Assembly (NCBI GenBank): GCA_019155205.2
Contig: JAHNZQ020000049.1
Coordinates: forward strand, 18,063-35,960
Direction: 5' to 3'
Source of the DNA: Gracilaria vermiculophylla
Lineage: Eukaryota > Rhodophyta > Florideophyceae > Gracilariales > Gracilariaceae
Length of the DNA stretch: 17,898 bases
This document shows positions 9,004-17,898 of the stretch, in pieces. Position numbers and translations under genes: made by a program. Numbering within the stretch: the first letter of the stretch is position 1; each line of letters begins with the position of its first letter. Under the pieces are notes generated by a model. The model had not been told where the DNA came from. It searched no databases and worked only from the letters and a program-made list of their open reading frames with translations.

Positions 9004-10968
9004 ATTGCGGTCTTCACCATTGAAAGACGTAGAATGACTCGGAAATAAAGGCGACGATTCTGCTCAGTTGTGGCACTCACCTCATGATTACAAGACGCTG
9101 ACACCTTCGAGGAGCGTTTTTACTTTGGAAAATTGCAATAGAATGCACTTTAAAACACTGAATAGTAGCATGTTTTTCAAGAAGACAGTGAAAACGAAGC
9201 TAATATATGGAAAAATGAACTGCTTTCGAACAAAAATTTTCACATGAAGCTCGTCATAGCTTTTTCATTTTCACAAATTGATAAATAATTATATTAATTT
9301 TAAAACTTCTGTATAATTCTATGAAGTAAACTGTCAGAGTTTGAGTGCTGATTATTGTGTAGTTTTGTAGGATACTAATGAAATTTAAGATGAATGCTCA
9401 AATAATGCAAAAAGGATAACAAATGCTCTGGCTCATCTGTAGACTACGAATCCTATGAAGGCGAATATTTCAAATCAATAACGCAAGACTCAAATGAGAA
9501 AATTTACCTCTGCAATTTTTGACTCGTAGTAAGCGACAATTACGAATTCAAATCTTCAATGCAAGTGCAATGTTTGTAATATATAACATTTGTGTGTTGT
9601 CAGCAGCTTAAGATAGACACGGAAAGAACTCTTTGTCTTCTTATGCAGTTTGCATTATAATAATAAATTTTTGAAGAGCTGCTTTATCAAATGGGAAGAA
9701 AATTCTTATTCTTAACAACAAAATGTTTTTCTTAGAATACCACGACATGAATTGTGTTTTCGACATTCTATATATCTGTTATAGTACTCTATATATAGGT
9801 TTTGAACAATAGCTCAGATAAATAGTTCAAAATAACAGTTGAAAATGAATACAAAGTGTACTTATTTTTAATGATATGCATATTCTTTATTCCACGTAAG
9901 TATTACTTAAAAAAAACGTAATGTAATTTTTATCGGAAAAATATATAATCCTTATTCTACGTAAATGATGTTAATAGGAAACGTATTTTTTATGTATAAG
10001 AACTATGTAATACTGTTTCATGAATTATCCATTTTCGTATACGTTCGAATTCTTTTATTGTTCCAACTTGTTCATGTATATAAGAAGTACGATAAAAACA
10101 GTGAGCTGGGTCTCTCAAATTAATGAATAAGCTATTATCTTTTTTAAATCATTTTATTTCAGCGTTGTTAAAGATGCATATAAAATTGCGATGCTACTCA
10201 GAGTAAATATTAGAGGTGTGAAGTAGATTGATGCTTCCGGAAATAACGGTATTGAAAAACTTAAAAAAGCCATAACCGCCTCTCAAGCATAAAACGGTTC
10301 ATTCACTGTCTTCAATGGGTTTCCCAATTGTTCTCGCTTCACCATGGCCTTGAACACACAATTTGTACTTTTTGAATTGTAAGTTCTCTCTCATTGCTCA
10401 TTGCGTATATATGTAACTTAGTCATCGCATTTGAGCTCCATATAACTCCGCATGATTGTTTCCTAACATATCATACTCGGTCGCTTTATAAATTCTGCTC
10501 CTTTTTCCCTTTGTTTTGCCTCATATCTTGAAAATTTTCACATTCTTCACCCCGGCCAGTACGTGACGTTCTTACTAGCTTTTCATATGCATGTACTCAT
10601 GATGGTATCCAAATGAATAGTTCTTTTTTTTAAATCCCACTAGATCCACGTCCCCTCATACGTCAAACGGAGACGAAAATTTTCTCGATATTTACACTTT
10701 GGCAGTGGAAATGACCAGCTCAACGGCGTTTACTTGTTGGTTCAACATTTATGCCACAGTAACAGAATGGCACGAATTGTGATCGAAAACGTTCACTTGT
10801 TTCTCTCATTTAACCATTTCCGTCCAGCACTTGCAGACATTCAAACAGCCATGTAATGCATACCTTCCCATATCCCGCGCGTTCGTCTCAATGCAACAGT
10901 GCCTGCTCTTGATCGACTCCTTTTGCTATCTCAACTACATATATCTCAAACAGTTCTATAAAACACCT
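9004..10968. other. AT-rich gene-poor stretch
   Basis: No open frame above about 60 codons and no recognisable domain occurs from 9004 to 10968. AT content is very high, especially 9150-10260, with runs such as TATATA near 9770-9800. An imperfect tandem of about 65 bp is visible (TTATTC-ACGTAA at about 9885-9900 and again at 9950-9964). From about 10280 onward the + strand becomes clearly pyrimidine-rich. This looks like intergenic or long-decayed repeat DNA. Confidence 0.6.
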
Positions 10969-11043
10969 CTAATTTTTGAGTGAACATTCGTTTTTCTGTG
11001 TTTCACGCGTACCCGAGTGCAGCCGTGCCACGCAATCGAGTAG

Positions 11044-12090
11044 GTGGCGGCACTTTTTAGAGGTTTTTTTTATCATCTGTTGCAAACTCGGTTTTCTTTC
11101 TTTCAACAGCAGCTCTATGATTTGCCTGCTGCCAAAAATGAAACAACACTCCGTATTCGACTCTTTACTCTCACGATAATAGTTACGGAGCAGCTTCACA
11201 CGGTAGTCCAAAACTACGCAGATTCAACATTGTCAAATGCTCTTCCTTCTACCTCGTTCACTTGTGTCTTATATCATTCCAGAATGCCCAACGCATCGAA
11301 ATCGCTGTGCTACACTTCATGGCACTCCAGTTATAGCTTCTGCTCTCCGAAAAGAGCAACGAGGTCCACGAAGATGGTGGTATGTATTTCTGCGTTTGGA
11401 ACAGTACTTGATACACCCAGTATAGGTCTGGTCATTCTCTTTAGAGGCTGTGCTAGTTTTCCCGATGTAGAACAGTATTCAGGTCGAGCCATCCGCGACG
11501 GCCATCTGGCAGACTGCATTGCCCTTTATTCAAAACCTCACTTCAAAGCTGTTCATAACCTGCGCCACTCCACAACCCCACAAGACCAAGCAAATCTGCG
11601 TGGGATCCTAATGACTCTTTGGCAGCACTACGTTAGAATGAAGTCAGGAACAGGATAGAAATGAAACTTTTATGTTGCCGCAACGCTCTTTACGCCAATT
11701 TGTATGGAAAGGAATCTAGCCCATGTCTGTTCAATTTTTGAAATTGGAACTGTGATATCTGCGGGACTATTTTTGCGGCCTCAGCTCCATTCTCCGTCAC
11801 TGCTACATATTCAACCTCAACTCAGAAAAACTATCCTGTCAATCCGTTCCACCAACCCCACCTCCATTCTGACAACAAAAACTACCGCCGAGCAACCGTC
11901 TAGCGAGCTGTCTTCCCTAAATACCAATTTGTTGGCAGAGATGCCTCAGCTTCCTTCATACAACCGCAACATCTGTAGTGCACTGCATCAAACGCAACCT
12001 TTCAAACCAACTGTTTCACAACTAGCCATGAGTTTGGAGCTTCAACCTACATCTCTACTTTCTCAATTCAAGAACAAATTTTCTTCTTAA
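11044..12090 (+). CDS. Two same-frame open segments of unknown nature
   Basis: Frame 1 is open from 11044 to a TAG at 11656-11658, has a TGA at 11662-11664, then is open again through 11704-12090. Two stops in roughly 350 codons is fewer than chance predicts. The second segment is rich in S, T, P, Q and L (for example HIQPQLRKTILSI, QLPSYNRNICSALHQTQPF) and ends in a lysine- and serine-rich tail. I recognise no domain. Just upstream is a polypyrimidine tract ending in CAG (11092-11109), which would serve as an intron 3' splice site, and a GTATGT donor-like site occurs near 11379. It could be exons of a host gene, an old repeat ORF, or a by-product of the local pyrimidine bias. Coding status is unproven. 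Confidence 0.2.
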
Positions 12091-12202
12091 AAAGAATGAA
12101 AGGTTCTCGCTCGACTCAAACAAATCGTCTTCAATGTAGTTTCAACCAAATACGCTCCTCGTTTCCCATCTTTTGAACCACGTTCAAGATTTGGGGTACC
12201 GT

Positions 12203-12736
12203 CTACGTAACGTCTGTGTTTCGTGCCTCTTCCGTAGACAAACACTTGTTACGAACATTAATCACGACTTTTCGTGCGCCACCAGTCCCTGCTTTTGATT
12301 CGCTTCGCGGAGACACCGAGCTGAAACATTTTATAATAAGATCGATGTCCAAAACACTTGTTAAAAATACCACATGGGTTATTGTAAAAGACTGGCAGCC
12401 CATTCTCAGTCGAAAAGATTTGGTACCGAAGAATTTGAATTCATACGGTTGCAGAAACTTACCTAGATCTCGTGGCACCCTTCTCCTGACATGCGTTCTT
12501 TTATCGTGGAGAATTTCTTCTCCCATAGTCAAAATACAACATTCAATAACACGAATAGCACAAATGTCTCCCGTGCACGGTCTTTCGAAGTGCTTGACGT
12601 ACTTTTCCATTTTTGGCTCACAGACTCGGATCCAAAACCTGTCTCCAACCTTTTTCGCTTCATGATTTGGTACAAAAATATTAGTTACTTTATTTAAATA
12701 CTTGTCGTATCCAAATACTTGGAATAAATATGTCAC
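12203..12736 (-). pseudogene. Probable integrase C-terminal fragment of a third retroelement
   Basis: A 177-codon frame on - contains HEAKKVGDRFWIRVCEPK (residues about 25-42), then VKHFERPCTGD (about 47-57), then HVRRRVP. This resembles the small C-terminal domain of Ty3/gypsy integrases: 'vGD-vW-r', a basic spacer, 'k-f-GPy-v', and a closing 'HV-Rv-P'. The Pro-Tyr after the Gly of the 'GPY' motif is missing. It differs in sequence from element B's integrase C-terminus, so a separate lineage is likely. I cannot find a core or zinc domain upstream (12740-13780 on -), although that stretch is purine-rich on the coding side. The part after residue about 110 is unassigned. Confidence 0.45.
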
Positions 12737-14546
12737 TGTTTTGTTCCCTCCACATCTATTCGTTTCAAATCTTCCTGATCACATACGCCACAAGACATTG
12801 ATAGCTATAGCTTTTTGAATTTTCGTTTATTTGTACGTTATGATCTGTTCACAAATAGCTCCATTTGCATCTCTTTCCGTTCATTGCCTATAATGTTAAA
12901 CACATAACCGCATGAAAATTAAACAGTTCCAAATAGCCTCATTCCACGTTTCTTTCTCCGTGCTGGATGAAGTAAAACATATAAATATTTCCATCTTCTT
13001 ACCCCATTGCTTGGCTTGCTTTTTGTGCTTTGCTTTCTCTCAAATCTCAAGCTTCTACAAAATATTCAAATGCATGCCTTATTCGTCGAAGTACAATGTT
13101 CTTCCACTCCCTCTTCATTTTAAGCTATGTAGATCTTAACGTACCAATATTAGAATAAACAAACCTCGTTACTACTTTTTGTTACTTTTTTTTTTTTCCT
13201 TATCTGAATATTATCTCTGTTGGTTCTCTTTCATACCATTTGATGTCATCAAATATTGTTTTTTATCCTTGTTACCCATCGTTCTCATTAAATTGAGATC
13301 TTCAACTCTAGGTGGTTATCGTAATCTGCAATTCAGGACCATACTCATGGAGACAACAACATTTTCACATTTTAAATGAAGTCAATGCAGATATGACGCT
13401 TTTCTTTATTATTTTCTGCCAAGTTCTGTTATTTTTTCCTCTTTCTTTTCCTCCATTTCTTGTTATGGTGCACATTTAGCAGCCTGGCCAGTATATGATT
13501 TCTTTAAAAACTTCTCACATCCATGTTTTCATTTTGGTACCACATTGGGTATTTCTTTCTTTTGCTTATTTGTAGTACGGACATTCTCGTACAAAACATA
13601 CAAACAATGTTGCTCTTCTTTATTAGGACCTCACGTGTGCTGTATTGTTTTACTGACTATGGGAAATATACATACGAATATTGCACAAACACAAATTCTA
13701 TACCTTTCCAAACATACCAGTTTTTCTATTATTGTCTTTATTTACGACAACTATCTTGCTGACGGGGATGTTTCATAGAAATCATGCGCCTATCAACATT
13801 TTCTAGTTGAATCCAAGCGGCAAAGCACATAAAAAAACCCACTACACTTCGGCAAATGCATAGACTTACGTTGCGCGCGCAATGTGTGCGTGTAACGCGC
13901 GTGCAGGACACGCGCTTGTCAATAACGAAGAAAACCCGAGCGCAAACGCTTGTTGGCAGTCTACATGGTTTAATAATTGCACTCGGTTTTTGCACAGTTC
14001 TTGATTTTCATTTAATTTAGCCAGAAATTTGACAGTGCTGCTTTTTTATGATAGGCGCCGCACAGCTCTTGAGTGTCCAGTGTCGGTACCATAATATACA
14101 GTAATTGAACCACCCAATCAAGGTTCTCTTTTGAAACCAAGCACTAAATTACGATCCACAAAACCAAACACAGACCCATATTTCTCTTGAACACTACTAT
14201 AAGAGGGATCAAGGCCTGTAAACACGTTTTGATGCACCGAGATCGGTGCCCTTCTATAGAGTCTCTACACATCTAAATATGAGCTGAAAAATGCCACGCT
14301 TCACCGTCACACATTACAGTTGCATGAAAGAAAATGAAAACAGAAATGTGAAGCAGCTCTTTTAGCCCCAGATATGATTCATTGGTCCCAAACGTCTCAA
14401 GTAATTTCAGGTGCAGCTACATGAGTTTTGCTGCCAAACAACATCAGAAACGCCCACAGCGTCTTTCGTCAATTCATATCTTATTACACTATTCAGCATT
14501 GGTTTGTTTCTCATCGAACCTTTTTTGGGCTCCATACCGACACATC
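12737..14546. other. Pyrimidine-rich, gene-poor stretch with a CpG-dense spot
   Basis: No supported gene. The + strand from 12740 to about 13780 is strongly T- and C-rich, with many CTTTCTTTT runs, and its short open frames look like by-products of that bias. At about 13868-13948 composition changes sharply: about 14 CpG dinucleotides in 80 bp, including the perfect palindrome TTGCGCGCGCAA at 13871-13882. After 13950 the sequence returns to AT-rich up to the Myb-like pseudogene. Confidence 0.55.
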
Positions 14547-15109
14547 ATGGCAGAAATGATTTATAGCCGCGAATCGAGCCCAAAAATAGCATCATTACCA
14601 AATTGACCCATTCCTCCACAACATAATGGCGTATCAACACCGCTTGTTACATCTTCTGCAATAATGGAGCAGAGGATTGCTGCTGAAGTGCTGTGTGTTT
14701 CCAAAGATTTTAGCCAACCCTCAAGACGATCCAAGTTTACCTCAGAAGAAGACTTCAATCTTGTTCGTGAGGTTACAGGCTGTACGGCATACATTGCCCA
14801 CATGGCAAAAAAGGAGAGCTGTTTGCATAAGCGGCGTCATGCGCGAACAATGAAACTAGATTAAAGCAACGCGTCCCCCAAAAAGGCATCCAGGATAGTT
14901 ATGTTGGACTTCAAATGGATTTTGACAAAAGTGACAAACGCGAAAGTGCACTGAGTGCCATCGGAGGTGAAGTTTGAGATGTGATAGAGTTGCTGTTGGA
15001 GATGAAGCAAGCACAATGGAATGAGGATGCAGCTAAATACCAAACAAAGGCAGAGGTGGTGGCATCGGAGACATAGGAAGAAGACGTTGGAGCAAAGCTG
15101 ATCAACTAG
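14547..15109 (+). pseudogene. Second Myb/SANT-like Harbinger accessory gene, decayed
   Basis: The candidate ATG is at 14547 (MAEMIYSRESSP), with an in-frame TGA at 14604-14606. Beyond it the same frame gives a Myb/SANT-like helix pair (SRRSKFTSEEDFNLVREVTG) with the acidic 'T-eED--Llrev' pattern of Harbinger-associated Myb proteins. A frameshift then occurs at the A6 run at 14807-14812. The continuing frame reads NNETRLKQRVPQKGIQDSYV and ESALSAIGGEV, then has stops at 14975, 15074 and 15107. ESALSAIGGEV followed by a helical ELLLEMKQAQ aligns with ESAMSGVGGEVGEMEELL of the copy at the left edge, so the two are paralogous. No transposase lies in the expected convergent position. Function is inferred from the family; the copy is dead. 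Confidence 0.8.
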
Positions 15110-15212
15110 CATTATGAATGAAGAGGCGTGGTGAACGAGCAGATTAATTGCTTGCTCCTCCAAAGTGTTTTAGGGAGTAGCAACATTTTCCAAAAAAAAA
15201 AAAGGAGATTGA

Positions 15213-15482
15213 CGTCGACTTTGTGCGCGTGAATTATGGAGAAGGAAGCATCAACAGGAAGGCTGCTGTCAATTTTTCTTCGAGGGTGCTATGGGAACGC
15301 CATTTTGGGATGATGTCGGCGACTACAGCCTCATGTCCAAAAAAACTCAGTTTACCCTTGAAGAGTATCATCCCAAAAGGCGAATATCACTGGCCAAAAA
15401 TCAAAAGCACGGCAGGAAAGAAAAACAAAAGGCCATGCCCCAAATAGTGGAGAGTAAAAAACAGCAATATATCAAAGAATAA
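15213..15482 (+). CDS. Short lysine-rich open frame of unknown function
   Basis: An 89-codon open segment follows a TGA at 15210-15212 and ends with TAA at 15480-15482; the first ATG is at 15291. It encodes a basic, lysine-rich C-terminal half (KNQKHGRKEKQKAMPQ) and a segment with DDVGDYSLMSKKTQFTLEEY. I recognise no domain. A 12-A run (15192-15203) lies just upstream, after the Myb-like pseudogene. The solo LTR inserted directly at its stop codon, but the 5-bp duplication recreates the TAA, so the insertion does not change the frame. It may be a leftover of the same Harbinger element or chance. Confidence 0.2.
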   Translation, partial: RRLCARELWRRKHQQEGCCQFFFEGAMGTPFWDDVGDYSLMSKKTQFTLEEYHPKRRISLAKNQKHGRKEKQKAMPQIVESKKQQYIKE

Positions 15483-15483
15483 G
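15479..15483. repeat. Left target-site duplication ATAAG
   Basis: The five bases directly before the LTR terminus TGTAGTA are ATAAG. The same five bases directly follow the other LTR terminus at 16022-16026. A 5-bp duplication is typical of Ty3/gypsy integration. Confidence 0.9.
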
Positions 15484-16021
15484 TGTAGTATAGTGGCTCC
15501 TACGGAAAAAGGGTGGTTTGACCTTATGGTATAATATTCCTAAGGAGTATTTGTTGGCTGGGCCACGTAGTACATAATCCCGCCCACGTGCGCTACAGTA
15601 TCCTTGAGGAACGGTAAAATGTTTTTTGTTAATTTATGCAGGTAATTAGTACAGTAGTCAGACCTGCCGAGGCGGGCTCCCGGCTTGATACTTAATCTGC
15701 CGGTTGAGCTCCACCTCTGGGAAAGTGAAGACAAGAACCCTTGAGTCTTCATCTACTTTTCCGGTTGGAGTCTCTTGTCGATCAACGCAGGTTTATAAGC
15801 CGTCGATCCCCAGGTCGCATCATAGCAGCGCCTGTAGGAGCATTGTCCGCCCAGTGAACCTCCCTCTCCGCTTGGTCTTTGCGGATCCTCTTTAGAATTC
15901 CCCCGGTTCGCGACGGCGGATACCGGAGACCATATTTAGGAACACGCACCTTGGGAGTCAACAAAAACTCCTAACGGACGTTGTGCTTTACTAACTCGAG
16001 AGGAGGGCTGACAGTACCACA
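15484..16021. repeat. Solo LTR with perfect 5-bp target duplication
   Basis: This 538-bp unit starts TGTAGTATAG and ends TACCACA. Read on the other strand it starts TGTGGTACTGTCAGCC and ends CTATACTACA. The termini are thus TG...CA with imperfect inverted repeats (TGTAGTA / TGTGGTA), and both sides are flanked by ATAAG. No internal retroelement sequence lies between the flanks, so this is a solo LTR left by LTR-LTR recombination. Its first about 120 bp match 17772-17898 at roughly 85-90% by eye, with one short indel, confirming a repeat family. A TTATAA box occurs at 15792-15797. Which strand is transcribed is not determined. Any short frames inside it are not genes. Confidence 0.93.
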
Positions 16022-16026
16022 ATAAG
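16022..16026. repeat. Right target-site duplication ATAAG
   Basis: ATAAG directly follows the LTR terminus ACA at 16021 and is identical to 15479-15483. Removing the LTR and one copy restores a continuous pre-insertion sequence. Confidence 0.9.
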
Positions 16027-16383
16027 TAATGCAATACGACAAAATGGAAACAAGAAATGAACTTTGTATTGATAATTTGGGCTCAATCACATAATATAAC
16101 ATGATGAAAAAACATTTAAGGAATGGGCTTCGCTTTTCTTAACGAGACTACTAGGTGCCGGCGACTTGTGCATAGTGCCTGCAAATTTTAGGCTTCTGGA
16201 AGCTTTGGATCGCAAATAATCTACCAAATGTTGGGCTTCTGATAAGCAGGTCGAGGTAATTGGTTAGGCAATGAGAAATGGGTTCTAATTTACTTGAAGT
16301 TTGGCCTTCAGTTCGGCTTCGACTTCACTCTCTGTCAAAGTCAGAGACAAGTACGATTGAAACAGTGCGGTCGTGTTTTTCAC
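16027..16383. other. Stretch between solo LTR and element A, nothing recognised
   Basis: About 360 bp without a supported gene. On -, this is where the rest of element A's reverse transcriptase (the Y-x-D-D box and thumb) should follow. No such motif is visible in any frame after the TAG at 16384-16386. Element A is therefore truncated or replaced here. Confidence 0.5.
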
Positions 16384-17771
16384 CTAGGCGCACTGGGACG
16401 TGGCTGGCACATTGCATAGCCCAAAAGGCATTCCTAGATATCGATACAGATCAGCATGGAACGTGAATGCTGTTTTTTTACGATCCTTTACAGGTACGTT
16501 GATCTGCCAGTGACTGCAATTGGTATCCAGAGTGGTAAATATGTTCTCCTCCCAGGGGCAATCCTTATAGTAATCCATTCTTGGTATCGGGTACTGGTTC
16601 TTTATCGTTTCGGCTTTCATTCACCTGTGGTCCACACAGAACCGCAATCAGGAGTCGTTCTTCGTTTGGGCGAGCACGACTTGGGTCGCCCGCACCGCAT
16701 ATGCAGGTTCAATCACACCAGCGTGGAGCATGCGCTGAACCTCCAGTCCAATAATTTCTCTGGATTTCGGGCTGGCTCGGTATGGTAGTTGGTGGATGGG
16801 GCGCGTACCCTGCACCACGTCAATATGGTGCTGAGCGGCTTTGTTCATACCGAGCTCGCCAAACCATCTGGTTGTGAACGGCTCCAGAAGAGACAAGATG
16901 CGGCTGCGAACCCGTTCACCATCTATTACGATCTTGAATTCGGCTCTCCAGATGGCTACTTAGTCCGGCTCGGGTCTCGTGGTGTCCGGATGCCGTGAGA
17001 CTTTGTCATTTTCAAATATCTTTTGGTTCGCATTTGCGTCGAAAACTCCTCCCCCCTCCATAGATCCCCCGTTCACGTGTGCTCTATAAGTTGAGAGCGT
17101 GAAGATCTGCTCCGGGGGTGGGAGTTCAGTCCCGACGATGGTAATTTTGGGCACTTTGATGCAATGGTTGCTGAAGTTGCTGACGTATTCCTGAAATGGT
17201 TTGTTCGGGACGTTGTCAAACAAGCCGTTCGCCATTAAGGTCAAGTGCTCGCCAACCAGATTGGAGTTTTTTTCTAGCGTGATGAGGCCCTGTCGCAGGC
17301 ACGTGGCGCAAAAAGCCATTTCGTGCATTTGCGGTATGGAGACCTGGTGGGCCGAAAGTACCTTGATGGAAATGGCACCAATTGGTTGAACAGTTCGCGC
17401 ACGAGTGGAGCGCGCTTTACCTTTATGGTTTCAGGTGATAGCGAATCCGGGATTATCGTTGAACAGAACCGTTTTGGAACGCGGGAAGATCGCCCTGACG
17501 TGGCGATCGGTAAACGTGCTTCCCAAAATACAGTTCGTGGCGAGGTTATTCACGACCATAAACCGTACCATAACCTTGAGGTCTTGAGCGATATTCATTA
17601 AGATGAGACACACCATGATCGATAAAGGCCGGTTGAAAGCATACACTACAGAGTGTTTTAAGTCGCACGACTGCAACTGGCCGAGTAACCGTGACGGTAT
17701 GAGTTTGGCGTTAACCAGATTGGGTCCCGACCCTGTGTCTAGGACGGTGACGCAAGTTACGAAACGGTCAG
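16384..17771 (-). pseudogene. Ty3/gypsy element A: protease plus N-terminal RT, stops only
   Basis: A single frame runs from the LTR junction at 17771 to the TAG at 16384. It opens with the retropepsin active site VLDTGSGPNLV (catalytic DTG at 17731-17739). The protease ends with VVNNLATNCILGSTFTDRHV. The linker includes MANGLFDNVPNKPFQEYV. RT then begins with RPIHQLPYRASPKSREII, VQRMLHAGVIEPA and LRFCVDHR, followed by NQYPIPRMD, IFTTLDTNCSHWQINV and YRYLGMPFGLCN. It stops before the Y-x-D-D box. In-frame stops occur at 17431, 16960, 16648, 16621 and 16384, but there are no frameshifts over about 1.39 kb. Two stops interrupt the otherwise textbook 'kkD-s-LRFCvDyR-l' block. Gag is absent because an LTR inserted at 17772. 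It would have cleaved the polyprotein and copied RNA; now inactive. Confidence 0.94.
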
Positions 17772-17898
17772 TGTAGTACAGTGGCTCCTACGGAATTATG
17801 GTGGTTTGCCCTTATGGCATAATATTCCTAAGGAGGGTTCGTAATTTATTAGCTGGGCCACGTGGTGCATAATATTGCCTGCGTGCGCTACAGTATCC
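17772..17898. repeat. Partial LTR, same family as the solo LTR, inserted in element A
   Basis: The terminus TGTAGTA begins at 17772, and the next about 125 bp follow the start of the solo LTR at 15484 almost base for base (shared blocks include GTGGCTCCTACGGA, TAATATTCCTAAGGAG and GCGCTACAGTATCC). It runs off the window. The junction falls directly upstream of element A's DTGSG, where the rest of the protease N-terminus and gag should be. Whether this is another solo LTR or the end of a full element cannot be seen. The five bases before it, GTCAG (17767-17771), are the predicted target duplication. Confidence 0.9.

Noticed and set aside
13560..13620. Possible integrase zinc motif on - (FVRECPYYK)
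   Set aside because: A YWPG-like string that should precede it comes after it instead, and no His pair or integrase core follows in order.
15782..15964. 60-codon frame on - inside the LTR
   Set aside because: It lies entirely within the solo LTR, whose ends and target duplication define it as non-coding.
15484..17898. Solo LTR and 17.77-kb LTR as the two LTRs of element A
   Set aside because: The 15484-16021 LTR has its own identical ATAAG on both sides, so it is an independent insertion. The right LTR abuts the protease in mid-gene without gag or a leader, as an insertion would.
1..17898. CRISPR arrays, toxin-antitoxin or defence-type gene clusters
   Set aside because: No regularly spaced repeats and no operon-like gene clusters. 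All supported coding signals are eukaryotic transposable elements.

Overview
The window is eukaryotic, repeat-dense DNA: degenerate transposable elements lying in AT-rich, gene-poor sequence. I see no bacterial-style operons, ribosome binding sites, CRISPR arrays, rRNA or convincing tRNA genes, and no intact host gene. The host cannot be named from the sequence alone. A PIF/Harbinger transposon with a separate Myb/SANT-like gene, plus several Ty3/gypsy (Metaviridae-type) retroelements, would fit an oomycete, chytrid, alga or similar repeat-rich eukaryote.

Layout. (1) 1-1705 is one PIF/Harbinger element: a Myb-like/coiled-coil gene on + (ends 528) converging on a DDE_Tnp_4 transposase on - (680-1705), with GC-rich hairpins between the two 3' ends. 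Both genes are broken. (2) 1706-3412 has no gene I can support. (3) About 3413-7520, probably reaching back to about 8976 for gag, is a Ty3/gypsy element on - ('element B'). Its protease, reverse transcriptase, RNase H, integrase core and integrase C-terminus all occur in canonical order, but are scattered over short frames with many stops. A GC-rich 479-bp block at 6424-6902, with LTR-like ends, interrupts the protease-RT linker and looks like a nested solo LTR. (4) About 9004-14546 is AT-rich and, over much of it, pyrimidine-rich on +. It holds a probable integrase C-terminal fragment (-, 12203-12736), two same-frame open segments of unknown nature (11044-12090) and a small CpG-dense palindrome cluster near 13.87 kb. 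(5) 14547-15109 is a second Myb-like pseudogene, related to the one at the left edge but with no transposase beside it. (6) 15484-16021 is a solo LTR with a perfect 5-bp target duplication (ATAAG). (7) 16384-17771 is a second Ty3/gypsy fragment on - ('element A', protease plus N-terminal RT) in a single frame broken only by point stops. It is cut at 17772 by another LTR of the same family as the solo LTR, which runs off the window.

Nothing here works as a live system. The value lies in the stratigraphy: at least three retroelement lineages and two Harbinger-type Myb genes, with two probable and one certain LTR insertions dated relative to each other by nesting. Many of the disabling stops fall where the protein families have Trp or Arg, which suggests decay dominated by G:C to A:T transitions.
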